A stretch of DNA of 64,000 nucleotides from Streptomyces sp. NBC_01476 (lineage in GTDB: Bacteria > Actinomycetota > Actinomycetes > Streptomycetales > Streptomycetaceae), in assembly GCF_036227265.1 (NCBI RefSeq), contig NZ_CP109446.1, positions 7,333,001 through 7,397,000 of the forward strand, in the 5' to 3' direction. The number at the start of each line of letters is the position of its first letter. The stretch's first letter is position 1. Below are positions 51,155 through 60,317 of the stretch, one piece after another. The translations under genes were made by a program, and so were the position numbers. A model generated the notes under the pieces. The model was given only the letters and a program-made list of their open reading frames with translations. It made no database searches and was not told the DNA's origin.

Positions 51155-53575
51155 ATGCGTCGAAGAGTCTGCGTGCTGCTCATCGCCCTGGTCGCGGGCC
51201 TGGCTGCTTTCCTGCCGAGCACGCCCGCGGTGGCCGGCACCGCGTGGGACTACCCCGAGTTCCCGTACCAGCCGACCACCTACAGCGAGCCGTTCAGGGG
51301 CCAGTTCCACTTCAGCTCGCAGCAGGGATGGATGAACGACCCGAACGGGCTGGTGTACGCCAACGGGCTGTACCACTTCTTCTACCAGCACAACCCGCAC
51401 GGCCTGACCTGGGACACCATGCACTGGGGCCATGCCACCAGCCCCGACCTGGTGCACTGGACGCAGAAGCCGATCGCGATGGAACCCGGCGTCCACCCGG
51501 GCGACCTCTGGTCCGGCGGCGGCGTGGTCGACAAGGACAACACCGCGGGCCTGAAGACCGGTTCGCTCGACCCGATCGTGGTCTTCTCCAACACCAATGG
51601 CGTCAGCGTCTATTACAGCAACGACAACGGGCAGACCTTCCAGGCGTACGACAAGGGCCGCAAGGTGGTCACCGTGCCCAGCGGTGTGAACAGCCGCGAC
51701 CCCAAGGTGTTCTGGGACGCCGCCCGGCACCGGTGGGCGATGGTCGTCTGGTCCGACGAGGGCGGGAACGGGGTCAGCATCTACACCTCGCCGAACCTGC
51801 TCGACTGGACGTTCGCCAGCCGCTTCCAGGCGCCCTGGCTCTTCGAGTGCCCCGACATGTACCCGCTGCCGCTGGACGGGCACGCCGACCGGCAGCGGTG
51901 GGTGCTCACTTCGGCCTCCAGCCAGTACGCGGTCGGCACCTTCGACGGCACCACCTTCCGCACCGACTGGACCCAGCCGCAGCAGATGAACCTGGGCACC
52001 ACGTACGCCGGCGGCAGCTTCTACGCCGCCGAGACCTTCACCAACACCCCCGGCGGCCGCACCGTGCAGATGGCCTGGGAAGGCGGCAACCAGGGCAGCA
52101 CCTGGACCGGCAACGCGACCTTCCCGGCGACCCTCAGCCTGGTGACCACACCCGACGGGCCGCGTGTCACCCGTACCCCGGTCGCCGAGCTCTCCTCGCT
52201 CGCCTCGGACAGCCGCACCTGGAAGAACCAGACCATCGACGCGCGCAAGGGTGGCAACCTCTTCGCCGACGTCAAGGCGGACACCTACGAGATCACCGCC
52301 CAGTTCGACGTGAAGGGCGCCACCGCCGCGCGGTTCGGCTTCGACCTGCACGCGCGCTCCGACGGCACCGCTGACCGCAGCGTGGTCTACGACACCGCCG
52401 CGCAGACCCTCTACGGCAAGCCGCTCGCACCGAGGAACGGCAAGGTCACCCTCCAGCTCCTGGTGGACCGGGGCCAGTTGGAGATCTACGCGGACGGCGG
52501 CCTCTACTCGCTCTCGGACAACGTCAACTTCGACTCCGCCGCCGACAGCCAGGGCATCCGGCTCTTCGCGACCGGCGGCAAGGTCAAGCTCGACAGCGCC
52601 ACCTTCACCCGGCTCAACAGCAGTTGGGGCACCGCCCAGTCCACCCTCAACAGCAATCTGAAGGGGCCCTGGCACGCCTCCGGCGGCACCTGGAGCGATG
52701 TCGCGGGCGGCAAGCAGGCGGCCACCAGCGGGGACGGCTTCTATCTGAGCGCGAGCAGCGCGACCGACGCCGTCTACCAGGGTGACATCACGCTGGGCAC
52801 CGCGCAGGCGGGTGGTCTGACCTTCCGGGCGAACGCCGCGGGCGCCGGCTACACGGCGACCATCGACGCCGCCGGCGTGGTCAAACTGTGGCGCCCCGGC
52901 AAGGACATCGCCGTGTACAGCACCCCCGTCAGCAAGGGAGTCGCCCACCATCTGCAGGTGCGGACCGACGGGTCCCGTATCAGGGTCTGGTTCGACAACG
53001 GAGCCGATCCCGTCATCGACGCCACCGACAGCACCTACGCCAGTGGCCTGTTCGGCGTGAACACCTTCAACGGCACCTCCACCGTGCAGAATCTGAACAC
53101 CGGACCGGCCGGCTTCACCGCCTTCGCCGCCGGGCAGTGGACATCGCACGGCGGCGCGTGGACGGTCACTCCGGCGGGCCTGCACGGCAGTTCGGCACAG
53201 GACGGGTTCTATCTGAGCGACCGGACGGGCACCGACTTCACCTACGAAGGGGATCTGTCGGTGACCAACGGCACCGCGACCGGGCTGACCTTCCGGGCCG
53301 ACTCCTCGGGCGCCGGCTACACCGCGAACATCGACACCAGCGGCGTGGTGAAGCTCTGGCGGCCGGGCCGGGACATCGCCGTCCACAGCACTCCGATCGT
53401 GGAGGGCCGCACCTACCACCTGAAGGTGCGGACCGACGGGTCCCGTATCAGGGTGTGGTTCGGCGACGGAGCCGATCCCGTCATCGACGCCACCGACAGC
53501 GCCTACACCAGCGGTCTGTTCGGGGTGAACACCTTCGCGGCCGGCACGGTCGCGCAGAACCTCACCCTGAGCTGA
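51155..53575 (+). CDS. Secreted GH32 fructanase (levanase/inulinase type) with two C-terminal repeat modules
   Basis: An 806-residue exported enzyme. Signal peptide VCVLLIALVAGLAAFLPSTP with AVA-G cleavage. The GH32 catalytic residues are all visible: nucleophile Asp62 in WMNDPNG, transition-state Asp182 in SRDPK, and acid/base Glu231 in FECPD. The beta-propeller and beta-sandwich occupy residues 45-500. Two similar modules of about 150 residues follow (about 500-655 and 656-806), concanavalin-like carbohydrate-binding domains that share VVKLWRPGKDIAV-type cores and a near-identical 65-bp DNA segment. It hydrolyses levan or inulin outside the cell, and the importer takes up the products. Confidence 0.95.
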   Translation: MRRRVCVLLIALVAGLAAFLPSTPAVAGTAWDYPEFPYQPTTYSEPFRGQFHFSSQQGWMNDPNGLVYANGLYHFFYQHNPHGLTWDTMHWGHATSPDLVHWTQKPIAMEPGVHPGDLWSGGGVVDKDNTAGLKTGSLDPIVVFSNTNGVSVYYSNDNGQTFQAYDKGRKVVTVPSGVNSRDPKVFWDAARHRWAMVVWSDEGGNGVSIYTSPNLLDWTFASRFQAPWLFECPDMYPLPLDGHADRQRWVLTSASSQYAVGTFDGTTFRTDWTQPQQMNLGTTYAGGSFYAAETFTNTPGGRTVQMAWEGGNQGSTWTGNATFPATLSLVTTPDGPRVTRTPVAELSSLASDSRTWKNQTIDARKGGNLFADVKADTYEITAQFDVKGATAARFGFDLHARSDGTADRSVVYDTAAQTLYGKPLAPRNGKVTLQLLVDRGQLEIYADGGLYSLSDNVNFDSAADSQGIRLFATGGKVKLDSATFTRLNSSWGTAQSTLNSNLKGPWHASGGTWSDVAGGKQAATSGDGFYLSASSATDAVYQGDITLGTAQAGGLTFRANAAGAGYTATIDAAGVVKLWRPGKDIAVYSTPVSKGVAHHLQVRTDGSRIRVWFDNGADPVIDATDSTYASGLFGVNTFNGTSTVQNLNTGPAGFTAFAAGQWTSHGGAWTVTPAGLHGSSAQDGFYLSDRTGTDFTYEGDLSVTNGTATGLTFRADSSGAGYTANIDTSGVVKLWRPGRDIAVHSTPIVEGRTYHLKVRTDGSRIRVWFGDGADPVIDATDSAYTSGLFGVNTFAAGTVAQNLTLS

Positions 53576-53652
53576 CCGGCGGGCTCCGGCGGATCGGCTG
53601 ACCGCAGGCAGCTCACCGCGCTGCGTCGCTTTGCGAGAGCTGTCCGTGTTTC

Positions 53653-53689
53653 CCTGCGAGGACCGGTTCGTGGAGCCGGTCCTCGCAGG
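53653..53689 (+). terminator. Terminator after the fructanase gene
   Basis: CCTGCGAGGACCGG pairs perfectly with CCGGTCCTCGCAGG around a 9-base loop, 78 bp after the stop. It is a strong GC hairpin and marks the end of the fructan locus. Confidence 0.85.
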
Positions 53690-53825
53690 CCAGAGCCTGT
53701 TTTCGAGCCTTTGTAAAATGTGGTAAAAATTCCTTTTGCTATATGCTGGTAACAGCGGCGAAACATGCCCGACAGCTCCGCCAGGCAAGGGCGGAGGGGC
53801 CGCCGAGTTCGCCGGTGGAGAGGCC

Positions 53826-56744
53826 GTGGATGATCCGGTCGCACACGTGTCGGTCCTCGACCAAGCCGTCCAGGCCAGTGAACGGTTGAAGCTCTTCGAT
53901 GCCCTGAACCACGACCTCAGCGACGTGGAACTGCTGTCCTTCGCGGTGCAGCAGGCTGTCGCGGGCCTGTCCGGTCTGGGCGGTATGGCACACCGGTCCC
54001 GTCCGTTCGACCGTACGCTCCGGCTCGCCGCCGCTTCCGGTCTCCCGCGGGAGGTCGCGGAACCCTGGGCGGCGATCGAGTGGAAGGACGACGCCTGCCC
54101 GGCGAGAGCCGTGCGCGAGGGGACCCTGCAGTGGCAGCCCGCCACGGAGTGCGGGCTGTCCGGTGGCCTGGCGACCGTGCCCGGACACGGCTTTCCGCAG
54201 GGCGCGGGCTTCGTCGCCGTACCGCTGAACGGCCCGGACGGGACCATCGGCGCGCTCACGGTCCTGATGATGAGCGCGAGCGGGCCGACCCCTGAGCAGC
54301 GTGACTTCCTGGTGGCGCTCACCGACGCCGTCGCCGGCCGCCTGCTGAACACCCGGCCGATGCTGTTTCTCCGGCCGGGCTGGTGGCAGGTGCCGACCGG
54401 CTCGCAGGAGCAGGAGGCGGTACGGCCGACAGGTGTCGGCTCGTGGGAGTGGGAGATCAGCACCGGCCGGCTCCTCGCGGACGATGTCGCGCTCCACGTG
54501 GGAGGTATGACCCGGGAGGGCTACGACGACCGGATCCAGACCTGGCTGGACCTCATCCACCCGGACGACGCGGCCGCGGTCGTCGCCGAGATCGAGCGGT
54601 CCATCGCCGAACACAGCGCTTACAGCGTCGAGTACCGGATCCGCCGGCCGGACGGAAATCTGGTGTGGATCGAGGCTCGTGGGTTTGTCACCTACGACGA
54701 CCAGGGCGAACCCCAGCGGATGGCCGGCACGCTGTGGGAGAGCACCGAGACGCGGATGGAACGCGACGCCGTGGGCCGTGCGCTGCGGCACATGAGCGAC
54801 GGCTTCCTCGCGGTGGACGACGAGTGGCGCATCCTCTACTGCAACGCGGAAGCGGAACGGCTGTTCGGCGCCACCCACCGGCTGCTCGGCCGCGCCCTGT
54901 CCGAGGCGGTGCCCGACATCGACGCTTTCGGTTTGGCGGAGAGCCAGGAGGCCACCGGCGACGGGCCGGTCGGCTTCGACGTACAGGCGCCGGCGAACCA
55001 GCGCTGGTACCACATGCGTGTGCTGCCCGTGCCCGGCGGCCTGACGATCTACTTCACCGATGTCACCGACGAGCGGGCAAGGCGGGCCGAGGAAGCCCGT
55101 GTCGCCCGGATGGAAGCCGAACGCGCCGCGCACGTCTCCGACTTGACCACTGCCCTCGGCCGGGCGGTCACCACCCGCGATGTGCTCAACGCGGTGGCGG
55201 ACCGGGTGCTGCCGCTGTTCCGGGCTTCCGGACTGATGCTGGACGCGGTCGAAGGCGACAGCCTGCGGTCGGTCGGTGCCGTCGGCTACGTTCCCTCGTT
55301 CGTCGACCGGATGGACGGGACCCCCCTCGACGACTTTCCCCCCGCCGCGCAGGCGCTGCGCGACCACTCGCCGAAGTTCATCGCCTCGGCCGAGGAGTAC
55401 GTCGGGCTTTACCCGCGGCTCGCGGAGGTGCGGGCGGAAGGAGGGAAGCAGGCCTGGGCGTTCGTCCCGCTGATCGCCCTCGGGCGGGCCGTCGGCGTAT
55501 GCGTCCTCGCCTTCGACGAACCACGTGAACTCACCGAGGACGAACGCTCGCTGCTCGTCACCTTCAGCGGGCTGGTCGCCCAGGCATTCGAGCGCGCCAG
55601 GCTTTATGATGCCGAGCACCGCCGGTCCCAGGAACTCCAGTACGGCATGCTCCCGGGGGCACTTCCCGAACTGCCCGCCGTCACCGCGGCCGCCCGCTAC
55701 CTCCCGGCCGGCGAAGGCATCGAGGTGGGCGGCGACTGGTACGACGTCATCCCCCTGTCGTCGGAACGCGTGGCTCTCGTCATCGGCGACGTCATGGGCC
55801 ACGGACTGTCGGAGGCCGTCACCATGGGCCGGCTGCGCACCGCGGTGCGGACGCTGGCCGACCTGGAGATCCCGCCGGACGAACTCCTCGCCCGGGTCAA
55901 CAGCCTCGTCATCGAACTCGGCGACACCTTCTACGCCACCTGCCTGTACGCCATTTACGACCCCACCACCCGCGGCCTGTCCTTCGCCAGCGCCGGGCAT
56001 CCGCCGCCCGTCATCGCCCAGCCCGACGGCGGCGTCGGCATCGTCGACCACGACCCGGACGCGCCGCTCGGCGTGGCCACGCCGCCGTTCGCCACCACCG
56101 ACGTGGTGCTGACCGGCGAGAGCACGATCGTGCTCTACACGGACGGCCTGGTCGAGTCGGCCGCCAGGGACATCGACGCGGGGACGGCCCATCTCGCGCG
56201 GACGCTCGCCGAGAAACTGCCCGCTCCCGGAACCCGGACCGCTCTGTCCGAGGTCGAGCAGCTGGCACGCCTGTGCCGTACCCTCACCGGGTCCGTGCCG
56301 CCGCAGGGCGAACGGACAGGGGACGACGCGGCCGTGCTCGTCGCCCGTACCCACGCCCTTGCCGCCGACGACATCGCCGACTGGACGCTTCCCGATGACG
56401 CCATCGCCGCCAAGGAAGCGCGTGACCACGTGCGGGACCAGCTGTCCGCGTGGCACATGGACGACCTGGCGATGACCACGGAACTCCTCGTCAGCGAACT
56501 GGTCGGCAACGTCATCCGCCACGCCAAGGGCCCCGCCAGACTGCGGCTGCTGCGCGGCAAGGCGCTGGTGTCCGAGGTGTACGACGGCAGCCTGACGACA
56601 CCGCAGATCCGGCACGCCTCAGAAACCGACGAAGGCGGACGAGGACTCCAGCTGGTCGCCACGCTCGCCCACCGCTGGGGCGCTCGCTACACCCCCACGG
56701 GCAAGTGCATCTGGACCGAGCAGACGCGTACGGGACCTGAGTGA
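53826..56744 (+). CDS. Multi-sensor PP2C phosphatase with C-terminal ATPase (GAF-PAS-PAS-GAF-SpoIIE-HATPase)
   Basis: A protein of about 972 residues. An N-terminal GAF-like region (ELLSFAVQQAVAGLSGLGGM) is followed by a PAS domain (VGSWEWEISTGRLLADDVAL; VEYRIRRPDGNLVWIEARGF), a second PAS (MSDGFLAVDDEWRILYCNAE), a GAF (FVPLIALGRAVGVCVLAFDE), the SpoIIE/PP2C core (GIEVGGDWYDVIPLS; VIGDVMGHGLSEA) and an anti-sigma-type ATPase (TTELLVSELVGNVIRHAKGP). Such proteins release sigma factors by dephosphorylating anti-anti-sigma proteins and can also act as anti-sigma kinases. The frame opens with TTG at 53736; GTG 53826 has GGAGAGG close by and is my choice, without certainty. AT-rich DNA upstream (53705-53745) is probably the promoter. 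Confidence 0.9.
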   Translation: MDDPVAHVSVLDQAVQASERLKLFDALNHDLSDVELLSFAVQQAVAGLSGLGGMAHRSRPFDRTLRLAAASGLPREVAEPWAAIEWKDDACPARAVREGTLQWQPATECGLSGGLATVPGHGFPQGAGFVAVPLNGPDGTIGALTVLMMSASGPTPEQRDFLVALTDAVAGRLLNTRPMLFLRPGWWQVPTGSQEQEAVRPTGVGSWEWEISTGRLLADDVALHVGGMTREGYDDRIQTWLDLIHPDDAAAVVAEIERSIAEHSAYSVEYRIRRPDGNLVWIEARGFVTYDDQGEPQRMAGTLWESTETRMERDAVGRALRHMSDGFLAVDDEWRILYCNAEAERLFGATHRLLGRALSEAVPDIDAFGLAESQEATGDGPVGFDVQAPANQRWYHMRVLPVPGGLTIYFTDVTDERARRAEEARVARMEAERAAHVSDLTTALGRAVTTRDVLNAVADRVLPLFRASGLMLDAVEGDSLRSVGAVGYVPSFVDRMDGTPLDDFPPAAQALRDHSPKFIASAEEYVGLYPRLAEVRAEGGKQAWAFVPLIALGRAVGVCVLAFDEPRELTEDERSLLVTFSGLVAQAFERARLYDAEHRRSQELQYGMLPGALPELPAVTAAARYLPAGEGIEVGGDWYDVIPLSSERVALVIGDVMGHGLSEAVTMGRLRTAVRTLADLEIPPDELLARVNSLVIELGDTFYATCLYAIYDPTTRGLSFASAGHPPPVIAQPDGGVGIVDHDPDAPLGVATPPFATTDVVLTGESTIVLYTDGLVESAARDIDAGTAHLARTLAEKLPAPGTRTALSEVEQLARLCRTLTGSVPPQGERTGDDAAVLVARTHALAADDIADWTLPDDAIAAKEARDHVRDQLSAWHMDDLAMTTELLVSELVGNVIRHAKGPARLRLLRGKALVSEVYDGSLTTPQIRHASETDEGGRGLQLVATLAHRWGARYTPTGKCIWTEQTRTGPE

Positions 56745-56774
56745 TCCCGCGACCGGGGCCGGGGCCGGCCGGGG

Positions 56775-57365
56775 TCAGTTCGGCCGGCGGAGCCCTGCGA
56801 CGAGGAGGCCGACGAGCCGGCGTGAGTCGTAGCGGGGGTCGCTGCCGGCGCCCGCGCACAGGCTCGCGACGCCGCGCATGAGTTCGTGGGCATCGATGTC
56901 GGAGCGGATCTCGCCCGAACCGGCCGCGGCGTCGAGGAGTTGGGTGCACACGGGCAGGAGCCGGTCGAGGAAGTAGGAGTGCAGCGGGTCGAAGCAGGGG
57001 TCGTCGGACTGCAGTACGGCGGCCAGGCCGAGTTTGGTGACCAGGAAGTCGACGAAGAGGTCGATCCAGCGTCCCAGTGCGGCGTGCGGCGTATCGCCGC
57101 TCGCCAGCAGGGCGGGGCCGGCTTCTGCGAGGGCTTCGACCTGGTGCCGGTAGACGGCGACGATGAGATCCGCCCGCGTCGGGAAGTGGCGGTAGATCGT
57201 CGCCGTGCCGACGCCGGCCTTGGCCGCGATGTCACGAATCGGCGCTTCCACGCCCGAGGTGACGAAGACCGCGGCAGCCGCGCCGAGCAGGGTCTCCTCG
57301 TTGCGCCGTGCGTCCGCCCGCTTGGGCCGGGCGGCACGTCCCGTGTTCCGGTCGCTGTCGGTCAC
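56775..57365 (-). CDS. TetR-family transcriptional regulator
   Basis: A 196-residue repressor. GTG at 57365 (TDSDRNTGRAARPKRADARR) has GAGAGGACAGG ahead, while the TTG at 57422 would lie inside the operators. The HTH is EAPIRDIAAKAGVGTATIYR with HFPTRADLIVAV. The gene is divergent from the alpha/beta hydrolase, with two perfect operators between them. It resembles the TetR protein at 40972. Confidence 0.92.
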   Translation of the reverse strand: MTDSDRNTGRAARPKRADARRNEETLLGAAAAVFVTSGVEAPIRDIAAKAGVGTATIYRHFPTRADLIVAVYRHQVEALAEAGPALLASGDTPHAALGRWIDLFVDFLVTKLGLAAVLQSDDPCFDPLHSYFLDRLLPVCTQLLDAAAGSGEIRSDIDAHELMRGVASLCAGAGSDPRYDSRRLVGLLVAGLRRPN

Positions 57366-57398
57366 CGCACCTGTCCTCTCGCTGCCGACTTTGCTAAA

Positions 57399-57438
57399 CG
57401 GGACATCGTCCCGTATCGTCAATCGGGACAGTGTCCCG
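57399..57438. promoter_or_regulatory. Twin TetR operators, TetR / hydrolase
   Basis: CGGGACATCGTCCCG (57399-57413) and CGGGACAGTGTCCCG (57424-57438) share CGGGAC and GTCCCG arms around 3 bp, 25 bp apart. AAA/TTT flank them. They lie 34 bp from the TetR start and 130 bp before the hydrolase. Confidence 0.88.
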
Positions 57439-57568
57439 TTTTTTCATGATGGCAGACCGGGCGCCGGCGGCCAAACCGCGCACGCCCACCGCGCTTGCCG
57501 CAGGACGGAGCGCGCCGCGTCGAAACCGCCCACTCGATCCGTGAGACAACGGAAAGGAAGACCCTTCC

Positions 57569-58513
57569 ATGACCGAACCGGATCCGGCGGCCGGCGAGCC
57601 CGCCCTGAGCGCCGGCGCTCCCGTCGTCTCGGTGAAGCCGATTGCGCTCCCCGCGCCAGGCCGCGGCGAGGACCTGCTGGTGAAAGTCTCCGCGCCGGCC
57701 ACCGGGCACGATCTGCCGGTCATCGTGTTCTCGCACGGCTTCGGCTCGTCGATGGACGGCTACGGACCCCTGGCCGACTTCTGGGCCGCGCACGGCTTCG
57801 TGGTGATCCAGCCCACCCATCTCGACTCGAGGACGGTGGGCCTTGCTCCGGACGATCCCCGCACCCCACGGATCTGGCGTGTCCGCGTCGAGGACATGAA
57901 GCGCGTGCTCGACCGGCTCGACCTCCTGGAGGCCGCCGTTCCCGGCCTCGCCGGGCGCCTGGACCGGAGCCGCATCGCCGCGGCCGGCCACTCCTTCGGC
58001 GGCCAGACGGCCGGAAACCTGCTGGGCCTGCGGGTCCTCGATCCGGAGAGCGGGACGGCAGAGGACCTGTCCGACGCGCGGGTCGGAGCGGGGGTGCTGC
58101 TCGCCACGGCCGGCCGCGGCGGAGCCGACCTGACACCGTTCGCAGCCGAGCACTACCCGTTCATGAACCCGAGCTTCGCGGACATGACGACGCCGGCCCT
58201 CGTGGTCGCGGGGGACCGGGACGACTCCCCGCTGACCGTTCGTGGACCGGACTGGCTCGCCGACCCGTACGCCCTGAGCCCCGGCGGCAAGAGCCTGCTC
58301 ACGGTCTTCGGGGCGGAACACTCGCTCGGCGGCATCCCCGGCTACGAGGCCAGGGAGACGACGGACGAGGACCCCGGACGGGTCGCCCTGATCCAGCGGG
58401 TCACCTGGGCCTACCTCCGCCACGCACTCGGCATCGAGGACTCCAGCTGGCAGGCGGCGCGCAAGCGCCTGTCGCAGAGCTCCGCCCCCCTGGGCCGGAT
58501 CGAATCCAGGTGA
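57569..58513 (+). CDS. Alpha/beta hydrolase (chlorophyllase/dienelactone-hydrolase-like)
   Basis: A 314-residue cytoplasmic hydrolase. The oxyanion segment is VIVFSHGFGSSMDGYGPLAD, the nucleophile Ser142 lies in AAGHSFGGQT, the acid is Asp in VVAGDRDDSPL, and the His is in FGAEHSLGG. It resembles bacterial relatives of plant chlorophyllase. It starts behind GGAAAGGAAG and is divergent from the TetR gene, so it is the likely target of that repressor. Substrate not known; an ester or lactone is expected. Confidence 0.88.
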   Translation: MTEPDPAAGEPALSAGAPVVSVKPIALPAPGRGEDLLVKVSAPATGHDLPVIVFSHGFGSSMDGYGPLADFWAAHGFVVIQPTHLDSRTVGLAPDDPRTPRIWRVRVEDMKRVLDRLDLLEAAVPGLAGRLDRSRIAAAGHSFGGQTAGNLLGLRVLDPESGTAEDLSDARVGAGVLLATAGRGGADLTPFAAEHYPFMNPSFADMTTPALVVAGDRDDSPLTVRGPDWLADPYALSPGGKSLLTVFGAEHSLGGIPGYEARETTDEDPGRVALIQRVTWAYLRHALGIEDSSWQAARKRLSQSSAPLGRIESR

Positions 58514-58552
58514 CCCCGCGGACGGCACGCGCCTGGACTCCCGGACGGTGTG

Positions 58553-58764
58553 TCAGTGGTGGTGGCCGCGCCGGCCGGGGGTCTCCACGGGGGTCGCGCC
58601 GGGCCGGGTCCACTGCGGTACGGGGCGGCTGGTCGGGCCCCAGGTGGCGACGACGTCGGCGTCCGAGCGCCAGTACCAGCAGGCCTGGCCGACCGCGGAC
58701 GGGTGGCCTTCGCGGACGGCTTGCCGGGAAGGTCGCCGCTCGCGGTGCCTGACGTGCTCGTCAT
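58553..58764 (-). pseudogene. Small gene interrupted by a frameshift
   Basis: An ATG at 58764 with CGGAGGACACC upstream opens MTSTSGTASGDLPGKPS in one frame. From about 58715 a different frame has almost only G/C third positions and reads VREGHPSAVGQACWYWRSDA, then DVVATWGPTSRPVPQWTRPG and a stop at 58553. That second frame has no start codon of its own. The span is 212 bp, not a multiple of three, so one base has been lost or gained. The Trp- and Tyr-rich core looks like a conserved small actinobacterial protein, but I cannot name the family. Confidence 0.5.
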
Positions 58765-59097
58765 GGTGTCCTCCGGGTGTCTCGCTGCGGACAGCGTCGT
58801 ACGGGGTCCGGGGACGCTCACCGGACCAGACTCCTGCCGCGGCCGGAACTCATCGCACCCCGGGAACCCGGTTCCCGCAGCCGGTCCGTGTACGCGGTCG
58901 GCCGGCCGGCCGCCGCTGACCCGGGGTCCCGGCAGGGCACCGGTGGTATCGCCGCTCACCCGTCCGGACGGCTGAGCCGGGCGGGGGCGCCCGGCCGCGG
59001 CCAGGATGGCAACTGCCGGACCGTGCGCCGTACCGGCGGGCCCGTGAAGCCGGGCGCGACAGGTTCGCTCCGGTGTCCTACGTACGAGGGAGAGGTA
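58765..59097. other. Divergent intergenic region before the Rieske gene
   Basis: A 333-bp region between the frameshifted small gene and the Rieske oxygenase. The plus-strand frame is open throughout but has no ribosome site before 59098 and no conserved content. No operator or hairpin is obvious. Confidence 0.5.
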
Positions 59098-60255
59098 ATG
59101 ACCGAGACCGGCTCCGAGGGGGCTGCGACCGTCACTGCCCGTGCCGTGGGCGACCGGCCCGCCGGCCACCGCGACCCGGAGCCCGCCGGCCTGGCCGATC
59201 TGCGGCGCGTCGGGGCGAACCCGGACTTCTGGTACCCGGTGGCCGTCTCGGGAGGCGTACGGCGCGGGAAGGTGCTCGCGACCGCGTTCGCGGGGGAGCG
59301 GATCGCGCTGTACCGGGGGCGGAGCGGCCCCGTCCACGCGCTGGAGGACCGCTGCGCCCACCGTCAGGTGCCGCTGAGCATGGGCGTGGTCGAGGGCGAT
59401 GTGCTGCGCTGCTGCTACCACGCATGGGCGTACCGCGGCGACGGCCGGATCTCGCAGATCCCGTACCTGTCCAAGGGCGACGGACGGCCGCCGCGCGGGG
59501 TGCGGGGTTATCCCGTCCGCGAAGCCTACGGGCTGGTGTTCGTCTTCCCTGGCGACCCGGAGAAGGCGGCCCGCACCCCGCTGCCCGAACTGCCCGAGCA
59601 CGGCTCGCCGACGCACAGGACGATGACGTTCTCCCGGACGGTGCGCTGCCACTACTCGTTCATGCACGAGAACCTGCTCGACATGAACCACCAGTTCCTG
59701 CACCGCGGTGTGGTCGGCAAGCTCCACCCGGAACTGCTGGGGCACCGGACCGACGCGCGGTCGGTGGAGGCCCGTTACCTCTTCACCCACACCGGTGGCA
59801 AGCGCAACCGCGGCGCCGCGCTGCTGGCCGCCGAGGGTATCGGCGGCGACTCCGCGGACGTGATGACCATCCGCACCGAGTACCCGTACCAGACTCTCGA
59901 CCTGGTCCCGGAGAACGCCGAGCGTCCGGCCTTCCGGCTGTGGGTGGCGTACGTCCCCGAGGACGCCGAGCAGCGCACCTGTCACGCGTACGGCCTGCTC
60001 ATGATCGAGAAGCCGCGGATGCCGGGGGTGCTGCAGCTGGCCTGGCCGCTCCTGCGGCGCTTCACCGAGCGGGTGTTCGCCGAGGACCGGATGGCCGTCG
60101 AGGCGGAGCAGCGGGCCTGGGACGAGCAGGGCGAGGACCGCAATCACGAGATCTTCCCGCTGATCCTGGACGTCCGCCAGGTGCTGCGGTCCAACGGTGT
60201 CCCTCTCGGCCCGCAGCCCGCCGCGTGCGGCCACCGGCCGGACGTCTGCGGCTAG
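59098..60255 (+). CDS. Rieske-type aromatic ring-hydroxylating oxygenase, terminal component
   Basis: A 385-residue oxygenase starting behind CGAGGGAGAGG. The Rieske cluster ligands are Cys86 and His88 (RCAHRQVP), then Cys105 and His108 (RCCYHAW). The mononuclear iron site is ENLLDMNHQFLH with two His and an acidic residue. This is the vanillate O-demethylase/oxygenase-alpha layout. The enzyme uses O2 and electrons from a reductase to hydroxylate or demethylate an aromatic, sterol-like or other substrate. No ferredoxin or reductase gene is adjacent, so electrons must come from elsewhere. Downstream is a convergent methyltransferase. Confidence 0.9.
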   Translation: MTETGSEGAATVTARAVGDRPAGHRDPEPAGLADLRRVGANPDFWYPVAVSGGVRRGKVLATAFAGERIALYRGRSGPVHALEDRCAHRQVPLSMGVVEGDVLRCCYHAWAYRGDGRISQIPYLSKGDGRPPRGVRGYPVREAYGLVFVFPGDPEKAARTPLPELPEHGSPTHRTMTFSRTVRCHYSFMHENLLDMNHQFLHRGVVGKLHPELLGHRTDARSVEARYLFTHTGGKRNRGAALLAAEGIGGDSADVMTIRTEYPYQTLDLVPENAERPAFRLWVAYVPEDAEQRTCHAYGLLMIEKPRMPGVLQLAWPLLRRFTERVFAEDRMAVEAEQRAWDEQGEDRNHEIFPLILDVRQVLRSNGVPLGPQPAACGHRPDVCG

Positions 60256-60317
60256 GACCCCCGTCGGAGCGGCTGGGGGTTGCCGCGGTGAGCCTGCCTG
60301 CCAGCCGCCCCCGGGAC

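Noticed and set aside
51122-54463. A minus-strand frame of over 1100 codons opposite the fructanase
   Set aside because: It is the GC-driven shadow of the GH32 and phosphatase genes, with no conserved domain and no ribosome site. The plus-strand gene has full catalytic motifs.
53739-56615. A long minus-strand frame opposite the multi-sensor phosphatase
   Set aside because: Composition is Arg/Gly/His/Val-rich shadow. The plus strand carries clear PAS, GAF, PP2C and ATPase motifs.
57399-57438. DevR boxes for the dormancy regulator
   Set aside because: The spacer is 3 bp and the two copies flank a TetR gene divergent from its likely target, so TetR operators are the simpler reading.
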